A DNA stretch of 64,000 nucleotides from Roseiarcus sp035606915 (GTDB taxonomy: Bacteria > Pseudomonadota > Alphaproteobacteria > Rhizobiales > Beijerinckiaceae): the NCBI GenBank assembly GCA_035606915.1, contig DATNDU010000040.1:8713-72712 (forward strand). Reading direction: 5' to 3'. Position 1 is the first letter of the stretch. Each line of letters opens with the position of its first letter. The position numbers were made by a program, and so were the translations under genes. Below the pieces are notes generated by a model. It saw nothing but the letters and a program-made list of their open reading frames with translations. It ran no database searches and was not told the origin of the DNA. Of the stretch, positions 1 to 7,475 are shown in pieces.

Positions 1-281
1 TGCTCCAACTCGCCGTTCTCGCCGACGGCGGCGGCCTTGCCATAGCTCTCCACACGCGCGCCGGGAATGCCGAGCGCGGCGACGGCCTTCTCAGTCAACA
101 GGCCGCCAAGCTCCTCGCCGATGTCCATCAGCTCCGAGAGATCCTCGACATAGCGACCGGCGAACGGGTTCTCGATCACCGCCACCGCCGCGGCGCGGCG
201 GGTCGGCGGCTCGACGGCGCGCCCGCCCTCCTCGTGCGTCTCTTCGAGAAACACCGCGAGCTTGCGAATCCTGGCTTTCAT
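1..281 (-). CDS. DUF1185 (amino acid synthesis family) protein, N-terminal part
   Basis: Only the first 93 codons lie in the window; the gene runs off the left edge. The start is ATG at 281-279, which overlaps the TGA of the upstream paralogue (ATGA), so the two are probably translationally coupled. The visible protein starts MKARIRKLAVFLEET and shares EEGG, RRAA, NPFAGRYVEDL and ESYGKAA blocks with the complete paralogue at 278-862, so it belongs to the same family. DUF1185 proteins are small; from memory one structure has a chorismate-mutase-like fold, but no enzyme activity is established. It is the last visible gene of the operon starting with the 6-hydroxynicotinate-reductase-like gene. 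Its function cannot be given. Confidence 0.85.
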   Translation of the reverse strand, partial: MKARIRKLAVFLEETHEEGGRAVEPPTRRAAAVAVIENPFAGRYVEDLSELMDIGEELGGLLTEKAVAALGIPGARVESYGKAAAVGENGELE

Positions 282-862
282 CTGAGACCATCCCTGGCTT
301 TGATGTCAGAGGCTTTCAACCCGCCGGCGCGGTTGTGGACGCGCGCGCCGGTGGTCATCGCTAGCGCCAGCAGCATCTCGTCGGCGCGCGGCGCATCAAC
401 CAGACCGATCTCGATGGCGTCGAAATGGCTGCGCACGTAGGAGGCGTTGATATGGGTGATCGGCACGTCGAGCCGGGCGCCGGGGCCGGCGACCTTCTTG
501 GCCGAGGCGACGATGGCGAGCGCGCCGCCGAGCGCCTCGCGCATCGCATAGCCGCCGGGCACATGCCACAGCGCGCCGTGCTCGATCTCGCCGCCGGCGC
601 CGACGATGGCGCCCTTGCCGTAGCCCTCGATGGCCTTCGGATCGCCGCCGAGCGCTGCGATCAGCGCTTGCGCCATTTCGAGCCCGAGCGGCTTCAGGTC
701 GTCGGAGAAGCCGACGATGTCTTCGACATAGCGGCCGGCGAACGGGTTCTTGATGACGGCGAGGATCGCGGCGCGGCGATAAGGGATCGCGGCGACCGGG
801 CCGCCCTCGTGGAAGACTTCCTCGATCTGGATCGCCCGCTTGCGCAGTTCAACCGAGGGCAT
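278..862 (-). CDS. DUF1185 (amino acid synthesis family) protein
   Basis: A 194-residue cytosolic protein with no signal peptide or membrane segment. I chose ATG at 862 because the family homology begins there (MPSVELRKRAIQIEEV); upstream codons are low-complexity read-through. Conserved blocks are NPFAGRYVEDI (about residues 40-50), EGYGKGAIVG (about 83-92), HGALWHVPGG and HINASYVRSHFD (about 145-156). The first 14 nt overlap the end of the UPF0280 gene and the stop overlaps the start of a second DUF1185 gene, so all four genes of this operon are tightly packed. Family membership is clear from the sequence. The biochemical role is unknown, and the context suggests a part in amide or N-heterocycle catabolism. 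Confidence 0.88.
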   Translation of the reverse strand: MPSVELRKRAIQIEEVFHEGGPVAAIPYRRAAILAVIKNPFAGRYVEDIVGFSDDLKPLGLEMAQALIAALGGDPKAIEGYGKGAIVGAGGEIEHGALWHVPGGYAMREALGGALAIVASAKKVAGPGARLDVPITHINASYVRSHFDAIEIGLVDAPRADEMLLALAMTTGARVHNRAGGLKASDIKARDGLR

Positions 863-1736
863 AGCGAGACTCCGTCGAGAGGGGAGGGGCGGCAAGCGTG
901 TAGGGCGCTGCGTCGGCCGCGACAAGCCGCGTCCGCCCGCCAAGGCTCAGCGCGGCGGCTTCGATGAGGCCACGGCCGAGCCAAAGCTCGGCCTCGCGCG
1001 CGCCGCTGGCGAGCGCCCGCGCGATCTCGTCGCCGCTTAAGGAGCCGACGGCGAGCGTCACCAGCCGCTGGCCGAGATCGCTCTGCGGATCGCGCGAGCA
1101 AGCCGGGGCGCGCCGGATGGCGGGATGGCCGGGCAGATCGACGGCGTTGGCGATCAGCGTCGCCGCCGCATCCGCCAACGAGGCCGTGTGGGCGATGACG
1201 GTGACGGCGTCGGCGACGCCGAGCGAGAAGCTGCGCCCGCGCCAGCCGGAGGTGGCGACGCCGCGCGCCGCGTTGTCAGCCGTAATGCGCGCCCTGCCGA
1301 ACAGCGCTAGACGGTCGGGCCGCGCGACGAGGCCGATGGCGAAGGATGCGCCAGGGGCCAGATGCAGCGCAATGTCGCCGCCGTTGTTGACATAGGCGCG
1401 CGTCAGCGGCGCCGCCTCGGTCATCGCCGCGAGCGCTTCCTCGGCCACGGCGCCGGCGACGGCGGCCATAGGCGTCAGGAAGCGCGACTCAGCGAACGGC
1501 GCGACGGCGTCGGCCATGCGGCGCGCGACGACGCCTTCCGGGCGCCCTCCGCTGGCGGCGCGCAGGCGCGGCAGTTCGAGACAGAGTTCGTCGAGAATAG
1601 TGGCGAAGCGCGTGGCGGCGGCATCATAGGCGCGCGCCGCCAAAGGTCCGGACGCTTCCAGGATGAGGTCGATCGGCCCATCGTGGAAATGGCGACGCCC
1701 GTCAGGCAGCGTGGCGAATTGTGCGCGCACGCTCAC
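849..1736 (-). CDS. UPF0280 family protein, ApbE-like (candidate flavin transferase)
   Basis: A 295-residue protein starting with GTG at 1736, which overlaps the TGA of the upstream reductase-like gene (GTGA). It carries ApbE-type signatures: NNGGDI at residues 117-122, TSG at 162-164 and an ADAAAT block at 188-193 that matches the D-x-x-x-T metal-binding motif of FAD:protein FMN transferases. ApbE enzymes attach FMN to Ser/Thr in a [ST]GA[ST] motif of a target protein. UPF0280 is an ApbE relative whose activity I do not know to be proven. The upstream partner has S-G-A-T at its C terminus, so I infer that this protein flavinylates it. No signal peptide is present, which fits a cytosolic target. 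It could instead have lost transferase activity. Confidence 0.85.
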   Translation of the reverse strand: MSVRAQFATLPDGRRHFHDGPIDLILEASGPLAARAYDAAATRFATILDELCLELPRLRAASGGRPEGVVARRMADAVAPFAESRFLTPMAAVAGAVAEEALAAMTEAAPLTRAYVNNGGDIALHLAPGASFAIGLVARPDRLALFGRARITADNAARGVATSGWRGRSFSLGVADAVTVIAHTASLADAAATLIANAVDLPGHPAIRRAPACSRDPQSDLGQRLVTLAVGSLSGDEIARALASGAREAELWLGRGLIEAAALSLGGRTRLVAADAAPYTLAAPPLSTESRYALG

Positions 1737-3190
1737 TTGGTCGCGCCTGAGCGGGCGACGACGCCGTCGACGAACACATTGGTGGCGCGCGCCTCGCGCT
1801 GCGCCAGCACTTCGGCGAGCGGACGCACCTCCTCGACATGGCCGCCGAGAGCGGCGTAATCGTCGAGCCGCATGGTGAATTCGATCGGCGCGACGATCGC
1901 CGGCGTCGGCACATAGCCGAAGGCGTTCCTCGGCAGCAGCGTCACGTCAACCATGAAGGTGATGCCGCCGCCGGGCCAGACATAAACCGGCGCGCCGCCC
2001 GCCGTCACCGTCGTCAGCGCGGCGCGCACCGAGCGGGTGAGCCGCACCGGGTTCTCGGTGACGCCGGCGCGCAGCGAGCCGCCGGCGCCGGCCATGAACA
2101 GCACCGAGCACAAAGCCGGCTCGCAATTCTCCGTCACCCGCTCGACGGAGACGCGCAAGCTTTCCGGCAGTTCCTCCTGGATCGGCTTCAACTCCGCGTT
2201 GAGGCGATAGAAGGCGTGTTGCTCGCCGGTGGTCGAGACCATCAGCATCGTCAGCCCCGGCCAGGCGTGCTTGGGGTTGAAGCCGGCGACGATCTCCAGG
2301 GGATCGCTGATATTGGCCCCGCCCCAGCCTGTGCCGGGTTCGGCGACGTGGAAATAGCGGCCCGGCGTCGAGCGCCGGCCCTTCATGCGGATGCCGGTCT
2401 CGCGCGCGCCGAGCAACTTGCCGGCCTGATGCTCGGACAACACACCGGTGATGTGATCGTCGACCACCACCACCTCGTCGACCTTGCCGAACCATTGCCG
2501 CGCGAACATGCCGATGGTCGCCGAGCCGCACCCCACGCGCATTCGCTGCTCAAGCTGGCCGTTGACGATCGGCGGCTTGCCGGCCTCGACGACGACAGTC
2601 GCGCCGCCGTCGACGCTCAGCTCGACCGGCTTGCCGTTGCAGAGATCGAGCAGCGCCTGGCAGGTGACGCGGCCCTCTTTCTTTCCGCCATGGGTGAGAT
2701 GGTTGACGCCGCCGAGCGAGAGCATCTGCGAGCCGTATTCGCCGGTGGTGATGTGGCCGACCGGCTCGCCCTCGGCGCGCACCAATGCACATTCGGGGCC
2801 GAGGTGGCGGTCGGTGTCGATCTTCAGCTTGACGCCGCAATAGCTGTAGATGCCCTCCGTCACTACCGTCACCATATCGACGCCCTCGACCTGCGAGGAG
2901 ACGATGAAGGGCGCCGGCTTGTAATCGGGGTAGGTGGTGCCGGCGCCGATGGCGGTGACGAAATGGCGGGGGCCGCCGACGATGTCGCCGCTCCAGGTCT
3001 CGCTGGCGCCGGCGAAGGCGGCGACGCGGCCACCCTCAGCCAAGGTGCGGTCGAGCAGCACATGCGGATCGACGCGCACCAGCAGGCCGCCTTCGTTGGC
3101 GTAGCGGTCGCAGGCGCCCGTCATGCCGGGCCGGATGTAGCACATCACCGGGCAGGCGTCGCAGCGGATCTTGTCGTCGGTCTCGCTCAT
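1733..3190 (-). CDS. 6-hydroxynicotinate reductase-like Fe-S flavoprotein
   Basis: A 485-residue cytosolic protein. The N terminus has C10, C13, C17 and C27 (CxxCxxxC plus a fourth Cys), fitting an iron-sulfur cluster. Further cysteines at 118, 134, 177, 184, 221, 356 and 361 could bind more clusters. The protein resembles the family of Eubacterium barkeri 6-hydroxynicotinate reductase, which makes 1,4,5,6-tetrahydro-6-oxonicotinate and, as I recall the published work, has several Fe-S clusters and covalently bound flavin. The last five residues are SGATK; S-G-A-T (481-484) is the core of the ApbE flavinylation motif, and an ApbE-like gene follows with overlapping codons. No nicotinate dehydrogenase or enamidase gene is nearby, so the true substrate may be another N-heterocycle. 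Family assignment is fairly sure; substrate is not. Confidence 0.8.
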   Translation of the reverse strand: MSETDDKIRCDACPVMCYIRPGMTGACDRYANEGGLLVRVDPHVLLDRTLAEGGRVAAFAGASETWSGDIVGGPRHFVTAIGAGTTYPDYKPAPFIVSSQVEGVDMVTVVTEGIYSYCGVKLKIDTDRHLGPECALVRAEGEPVGHITTGEYGSQMLSLGGVNHLTHGGKKEGRVTCQALLDLCNGKPVELSVDGGATVVVEAGKPPIVNGQLEQRMRVGCGSATIGMFARQWFGKVDEVVVVDDHITGVLSEHQAGKLLGARETGIRMKGRRSTPGRYFHVAEPGTGWGGANISDPLEIVAGFNPKHAWPGLTMLMVSTTGEQHAFYRLNAELKPIQEELPESLRVSVERVTENCEPALCSVLFMAGAGGSLRAGVTENPVRLTRSVRAALTTVTAGGAPVYVWPGGGITFMVDVTLLPRNAFGYVPTPAIVAPIEFTMRLDDYAALGGHVEEVRPLAEVLAQREARATNVFVDGVVARSGATK

Positions 3191-3316
3191 CGGGAGAGCG
3201 ACCTCAGGCGGCTACTGAAAGCCGGCAGCGACCGGCCAAGCCGGTCGAGCGTTTCCTCATGCGGGGCAGGGCGGACGTTTATCAAGACTCGCGCCGACGA
3301 ATTCGTTTGTATGCAA

Positions 3317-3345
3317 ATGATCACGCCGCAATGCGCGCTTGTCAA
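3317..3345 (-). promoter_or_regulatory. Candidate promoter of the reductase/UPF0280/DUF1185 operon
   Basis: On the minus strand TTGACA (3345-3340) is followed after 17 nt by GATCAT (3322-3317), a 4 of 6 match to the -10 consensus. It lies between the AraC gene and the reductase-like gene, giving a leader of about 120 nt. The near-palindromic TTTGCATACAAA just downstream (around 3306-3317) could be an AraC-type regulator site. No experimental basis. Confidence 0.4.
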
Positions 3346-3366
3346 GACGTCGCTTCGGCGGCGCCT

Positions 3367-4299
3367 CTACTTCTTCAACATCTCATGCGGAGTGACGCCG
3401 AAGGCCTTTTTGAAGCTGCGGCTGAAATGCGCGAGCTCGCTGAATCCGTGTGCGAAGGCCGCCTCGGTGACGGAGGCGACCTGCCCGTCGGCAAGTGCGG
3501 CGCGGCTCGCCTCCAGCCGCTGCGCCCACACCCAGCGCATCGGCGTCGTGCTGATGCCGCCGAACAGCCGGTTGAGCGTGCGGACCGAAATGGCGCCGGC
3601 GGCGGCGAGCCGCTCGGGCGTCAGTTCGTCGCTGTCGAGATGCGCGCGCGCATAGCGCATGACCTTTTCCAGCGGCCGCGACGAGGCGGCGGCGGGGGTG
3701 GACTCGCGTCGCAGATCATAGACGCAGGCGACGAGATCGACAATGGCGCCGGACAGGCGCTTGGCGGCGGCGGCGCCGCTGGCGTCGGAAAACTCGATGG
3801 TCAGGCTCTTGGCCAGCAGGTCGCCGAGAATCGTCGAGAGCGGATTGCCGCGCTCGACCTTACAGGCGAGGAAATCGCGGGCGTCGCCAAGCTTCGATTC
3901 CAGCAGCGGTTTCGGGATCTTGATGAGTTGGGTGCTGGCTTGCAGCGCATAATCGAACGGCGCGGATGAATCATAGATCGTCAGGTCGCCCGCCGACAGC
4001 CGCACGCTGCGACCGCGCTGCGTGAGTTCGCCGCCGCCGCTGCGGATCAGCGAGACGATGAACACCTCCTGTCCGTCGTTGCGCACATGCCAAGGCTTGC
4101 GCGACCAGAAATGCAGCGGCGCTTCCAACTCGGCCACCGTCAGCGGCCCAAGCTCGCGACTGATCAGGCTGGCGCTGAAATCCTCGTTGTCGAGATCGGT
4201 CGCGGCGGAGGCCGAGACGTATTTCTTGCAGACGACCTCCTGCCAATATTCGAGACGTTCGGCGGGTCTCTTATCGGAGGTCGTCAAGCTCTGTCTCAC
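3367..4299 (-). CDS. AraC family transcriptional regulator
   Basis: A 310-residue DNA-binding protein. Residues of about 1-190 look like the AraC_binding_2 type ligand domain (FeaR-like). Residues of about 205-310 are the AraC double helix-turn-helix, with the ISVRTLNRLFGG helix and the terminal block HGFSELAHFSRSFKKAFGVTP. The gene sits between the upstream amidase/transporter genes and the downstream reductase operon, all on the same strand, so it is the obvious candidate local activator for both. Start ATG at 4299 gives full-length homology. The inducer cannot be read from the sequence; an amide or N-heterocycle is likely from context. Confidence 0.9.
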   Translation of the reverse strand: MRQSLTTSDKRPAERLEYWQEVVCKKYVSASAATDLDNEDFSASLISRELGPLTVAELEAPLHFWSRKPWHVRNDGQEVFIVSLIRSGGGELTQRGRSVRLSAGDLTIYDSSAPFDYALQASTQLIKIPKPLLESKLGDARDFLACKVERGNPLSTILGDLLAKSLTIEFSDASGAAAAKRLSGAIVDLVACVYDLRRESTPAAASSRPLEKVMRYARAHLDSDELTPERLAAAGAISVRTLNRLFGGISTTPMRWVWAQRLEASRAALADGQVASVTEAAFAHGFSELAHFSRSFKKAFGVTPHEMLKK

Positions 4300-4402
4300 G
4301 CCGGACCCGCCTCGATATTATGCAAGTTACATCATGTTCACCGCAGCGGTTATGAGTCAAGCAAGGCTTGTGCCGGGGCGGATGGGCCGCCCCGGAAGGA
4401 CT

Positions 4403-4424
4403 CGATGATCGGTTCCGATCATCG
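4403..4424. other. Perfect inverted repeat between amidase and AraC genes
   Basis: Two 10-bp arms, CGATGATCGG and CCGATCATCG, are separated by only 2 nt. The element lies about 80 nt past the amidase stop (minus strand) and about 100 nt before the AraC start. It has no T-run on the minus strand, so an intrinsic terminator is unlikely. An operator or a small dispersed palindrome is possible. The rest of the 203-nt gap is AT-richer near 4310-4350, where an araC promoter would be expected. Confidence 0.5.
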
Positions 4425-4502
4425 CTTTATGTCGAAGCGCGAAGCGCGCCCGCGCTCGTGCGCAGAAGAAGCGCGACGAGCAGCGCTCCTTGAAAAATGG
4501 TC

Positions 4503-6017
4503 TCAGAACGTCTTCCAATCGCCGGACGCCTCGAAGGCGGCGGCGGCGGCGTAGATCGTCGGTTCGTCGAAATGCTTGCCGATCAGCATGGCGCCGATCG
4601 GCAGGCCGTCGCCGAGCCCGCAGGGCACGCTCATGGCGGGATGGCCGGTGACGTCGAACGGCGCCGTGTTGCCGATCATCTCGAAGGCGCGTTGCAGATA
4701 CAGCGCCAGCGGCGCATCGGCCGGCGGCAGCGGCGTCGCCTTCACCGGCAGCGTCGGCATCAGCAACAGGTCGAAATCGCCGAGCGCGTGGTCATAGGCG
4801 GCGCGGACCCGGCGCGCCAGGTTCTGCGCCTTGGCGTAGAAGCGGCCGTTGTAATGGGTGAGGAAATATTGCCCCACCATCATCGAGATCTTCAGGCTGT
4901 CGGAGAGATCGTCGGCGCGGTTGCGCCAGTTGGCGTGCGCGTCGAGCAGGCTGACGGTGTAGAGGCCCTTCCAGTTGTAGCCCATGCCGTTGCCATTCAT
5001 CATCTGCGCTTGCAGGCCTTCGAGCGCGATCGGCGTCCAGATCGCCGGCGCCATGCGGTGCGCGGGCAGCGAGATGGTCTCGACCACGGCGCCGAGGGTC
5101 TTGAAGCGCTTGGCCGCCTCGCGCACGCTGGCGTCGACGTCCGCCTCGCTGTTGGGATGGCCGAAGCCCTCGGAGACGACGCCGATCTTTAGGCCCTTGA
5201 CGCCGCGCTTGAGCGCACCGACGTAATCGCCGACCTGCGGCGCGTACTGACGGGGATCGAGCCCGTCCGGCCCGGCGATCACTTCGAGCATCAGCGCGCT
5301 GTCGGCCACCGTCGCCGTTATCGGGCCGAGGTGGTCGATCGTCGCTTCGATCGGCATGGCGCCGGTGTAGGGCACCAGGCCGTGCGTCGCCTTCATGCCG
5401 TAGACGCCGCAGAACGCGGCGGGCATGCGGATCGAGCCGCCCTGATCGCCGCCGACGGCGAGATCGACCTCGCCGGCCGCCACCAGCGCGCCGCTGCCCG
5501 AGGACGAACCGCCGGCGGAATAGCCGTGCTTGTGCGGGTTATGCACGGCGCCGAGCGAATTGGTATGGCTGCCGCCGGAGAGGCAGAACGATTCGCAATG
5601 CGACTTGCCCTTGATGATCGCGCCGGCGTCGAGCAGGCGGGCGACGACGGTGGCGTCGATGTTGGGCATATAGCCTTCAAGCGTCGAGGAGCCATTCATC
5701 ATCGGCACGCCGGCGACGCAGACATTGTCCTTCACCGCCACCGTCTTGCCCTTGAGCTTGCCACTCGACGCGCCCTGGATGTCGGTCTTCACGTACCAGG
5801 CGTTGAGCGGGTTCTCTTCGGCCGAGGGGCGGTAGCCGGGGGTGCGCGGATATTTGACCACCGGAATCTCGTCGGGCGTCTGGTCGATGAGGTCGTAGGC
5901 GGCGAAGTTCGGCTCCATCAGCGAGAGAAACTCCGCCACCCGCTCCGACGGCATGCTCATGCCGAAGCTGTCGACGATATCCATCATTTGTTCGAGCGTG
6001 GGGCGCCTGACCGTCAT
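4503..6017 (-). CDS. Amidase signature family amidase
   Basis: A 504-residue cytosolic serine amidase that would hydrolyse a carboxylic amide to acid and ammonia. The Ser-cisSer-Lys triad is visible: Lys96 in AVKDN, Ser171 in the GGSSSGSGA loop and Ser195 in GGDQGGSIRMP. The spacings of 75 and 24 residues are the same as in fatty acid amide hydrolase. The N-terminal segment of about 90 residues resembles the Rhodococcus enantioselective-amidase subgroup. It follows the ABC transporter genes on the same strand (35 nt after the second ATPase gene), suggesting it acts on the imported compound or its ring-opened product. The exact substrate cannot be inferred. It is not closely similar to the other amidase at 12775-14175. 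Confidence 0.92.
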   Translation of the reverse strand: MTVRRPTLEQMMDIVDSFGMSMPSERVAEFLSLMEPNFAAYDLIDQTPDEIPVVKYPRTPGYRPSAEENPLNAWYVKTDIQGASSGKLKGKTVAVKDNVCVAGVPMMNGSSTLEGYMPNIDATVVARLLDAGAIIKGKSHCESFCLSGGSHTNSLGAVHNPHKHGYSAGGSSSGSGALVAAGEVDLAVGGDQGGSIRMPAAFCGVYGMKATHGLVPYTGAMPIEATIDHLGPITATVADSALMLEVIAGPDGLDPRQYAPQVGDYVGALKRGVKGLKIGVVSEGFGHPNSEADVDASVREAAKRFKTLGAVVETISLPAHRMAPAIWTPIALEGLQAQMMNGNGMGYNWKGLYTVSLLDAHANWRNRADDLSDSLKISMMVGQYFLTHYNGRFYAKAQNLARRVRAAYDHALGDFDLLLMPTLPVKATPLPPADAPLALYLQRAFEMIGNTAPFDVTGHPAMSVPCGLGDGLPIGAMLIGKHFDEPTIYAAAAAFEASGDWKTF

Positions 6018-6051
6018 GATTACCTCCCTTGCGATCTAACCTGAGACGCCG

Positions 6052-6753
6052 CTACTCGGCGACGCCGATGAACTCATGCATGAGCCCGACATTGTGCAAC
6101 TCTTCGGGCTTGGCCGAACGCACGATAACGCCCTTCTGGATCATCAGCACGCGCTGCGACAGCGCGGCGATGAAATCGAGGTTCTGCTCGACCAGGATCA
6201 TCGTCAGGCCGCCTTTTTCGCGCAGGCGCAGCAGCGTCTCGACGATCTCGTCGATGATCGAAGGCTGGATGCCCTCGGTCGGCTCGTCGAGCAGGATCAG
6301 CTTCGGCGCGCCGACCAGGCAACGCGCGATCGCCAGCAATTGCTGCTCGCCGCCGGAGAGCGCGCCGCCGGGCCGGTCGATCAGCCGCTTCAGCCGCGGG
6401 AATTGCTCCAGCGCCGCCTCGATGACGCTCGCCTCGTCGGAGCGGCTCAAGGCGCCCATGCGCAGGTTCTCGCGCACGCTGAGGCCGGGGAAAATCTCGC
6501 GCCCCTGCGGCACGTAGCCGAGGCCGGCGCGCGCCCGCTTGTAGGGCTCGGCGCGGGTGAAATCGGCCCCGGCGAAGACGATGCGGCCGGAGGTGGCGGG
6601 CAGATAGCCCATCAGCGCGCGCAACAGCGTCGTCTTGCCCATGCCGTTGTGGCCGAGCACGCCGACGAACTCACCCTCAGCGACCGAGAACGTCACCTTG
6701 TTGAGGATCGGGATGCGACCATAGCCGGCGCTGAGTTCGGAGACCTCCAACAT
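6052..6753 (-). CDS. Urea/amide-type ABC transporter ATPase (UrtE/LivF-like)
   Basis: A 233-residue cytosolic ATPase. It has Walker A GHNGMGKTT, the PQGREIFPGLSV segment, signature LSGGEQQLLAIAR and Walker B LILLDEPTEGIQPSII. The DEPTEGIQPSII string is typical of UrtE, the second ATPase of urea transporters, as well as LivF. Start ATG at 6753 shares one base with the TGA of the preceding ATPase gene. The upstream in-frame stretch belongs to overlapping reading in the neighbour gene and was excluded. It pairs with the ATPase at 6753-7475 to power the HAAT-family importer encoded upstream. Confidence 0.93.
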   Translation of the reverse strand: MLEVSELSAGYGRIPILNKVTFSVAEGEFVGVLGHNGMGKTTLLRALMGYLPATSGRIVFAGADFTRAEPYKRARAGLGYVPQGREIFPGLSVRENLRMGALSRSDEASVIEAALEQFPRLKRLIDRPGGALSGGEQQLLAIARCLVGAPKLILLDEPTEGIQPSIIDEIVETLLRLREKGGLTMILVEQNLDFIAALSQRVLMIQKGVIVRSAKPEELHNVGLMHEFIGVAE

Positions 6754-7475
6754 CACGCCGCCGCCTGCTTGCCGAGATAGACGTCGCGCACCGTCGGGTT
6801 GTTCAGGATCGCCTCGACATCGTCCTCGACCAGCACCGCGCCCTGGTTGAACACCGTCACCTTGCCGGCGATCATGCGAATGAACTGCATGTCGTGCTCG
6901 ACGACGATCAGCGCTTTGGTCTTGTTGATCTCGCGCACGAGATCGGCGGTGCGCAGCACCTCCTTGTCGGTCATGCCCGCCGCCGGCTCGTCGAGCAACA
7001 CCAGGTCGGGATCGGTGGCGAGCACGACGCCCAACTCCACCCATTGGCGCTGGCCGTGGGCGAGTTCGCCGACGATGCGTCCCGCGACCTCGCCGACGCC
7101 CACGCGCTCCAGCATGTCCTCGACGATGGCGCCCGCCTGCCGCCCGCGCGCCACGCGCGCCGCCGAAAGCCACAGGTTCTCGCGCACGCTGAGGCCCTCG
7201 AACACGGTCGGCGCCTGGGTCTTGATGCCGATGCCGCGCCGCGCGATCTGATGCGGCGGCTGGCGAGAAATATTCTCGCCGCGCAGCAGCACCTCGCCCG
7301 AGGTCGGTTGCAACTGCCCGGTCAGCAGCTTGAAGAAGGTGCTCTTGCCGGCGCCATTGGGGCCGATCAGGCAGCGAAGCTCGCGCTCGGCGAGCCGGAA
7401 ATCGACATCGCGCACCGCCTGCACGCCGCCGAAGCGCATGCCGAGCCCGCGCGTCTCCAGCAGAAGCGCCGTCAT
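6753..7475 (-). CDS. Urea/amide-type ABC transporter ATPase (UrtD/LivG-like)
   Basis: A 240-residue ATPase with Walker A GPNGAGKST, a signature region LAHGQRQWVELG and Walker B LVLLDEPAAGMTDKE. The HGQ-x-QW-x-E-x-G form of the signature and the AGMTD-E string after Walker B are hallmarks of UrtD rather than of classical LivG. This points to a urea- or amide-type substrate instead of branched-chain amino acids. Start ATG at 7475 overlaps the permease stop (ATGA). Together with the downstream ATPase it forms the cytosolic motor of the importer. Confidence 0.93.
   Translation of the reverse strand: MTALLLETRGLGMRFGGVQAVRDVDFRLAERELRCLIGPNGAGKSTFFKLLTGQLQPTSGEVLLRGENISRQPPHQIARRGIGIKTQAPTVFEGLSVRENLWLSAARVARGRQAGAIVEDMLERVGVGEVAGRIVGELAHGQRQWVELGVVLATDPDLVLLDEPAAGMTDKEVLRTADLVREINKTKALIVVEHDMQFIRMIAGKVTVFNQGAVLVEDDVEAILNNPTVRDVYLGKQAAA

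Noticed and set aside
1733..3190. Classical nicotinate degradation cluster
   Set aside because: Only the reductase-like gene fits; nicotinate dehydrogenase, enamidase and later enzymes are absent, so I do not assign nicotinate as substrate.
1838..3655. A 605-codon plus-strand frame across the reductase-like gene
   Set aside because: It spans the gene, its promoter and part of araC, with low-complexity composition and no homology.
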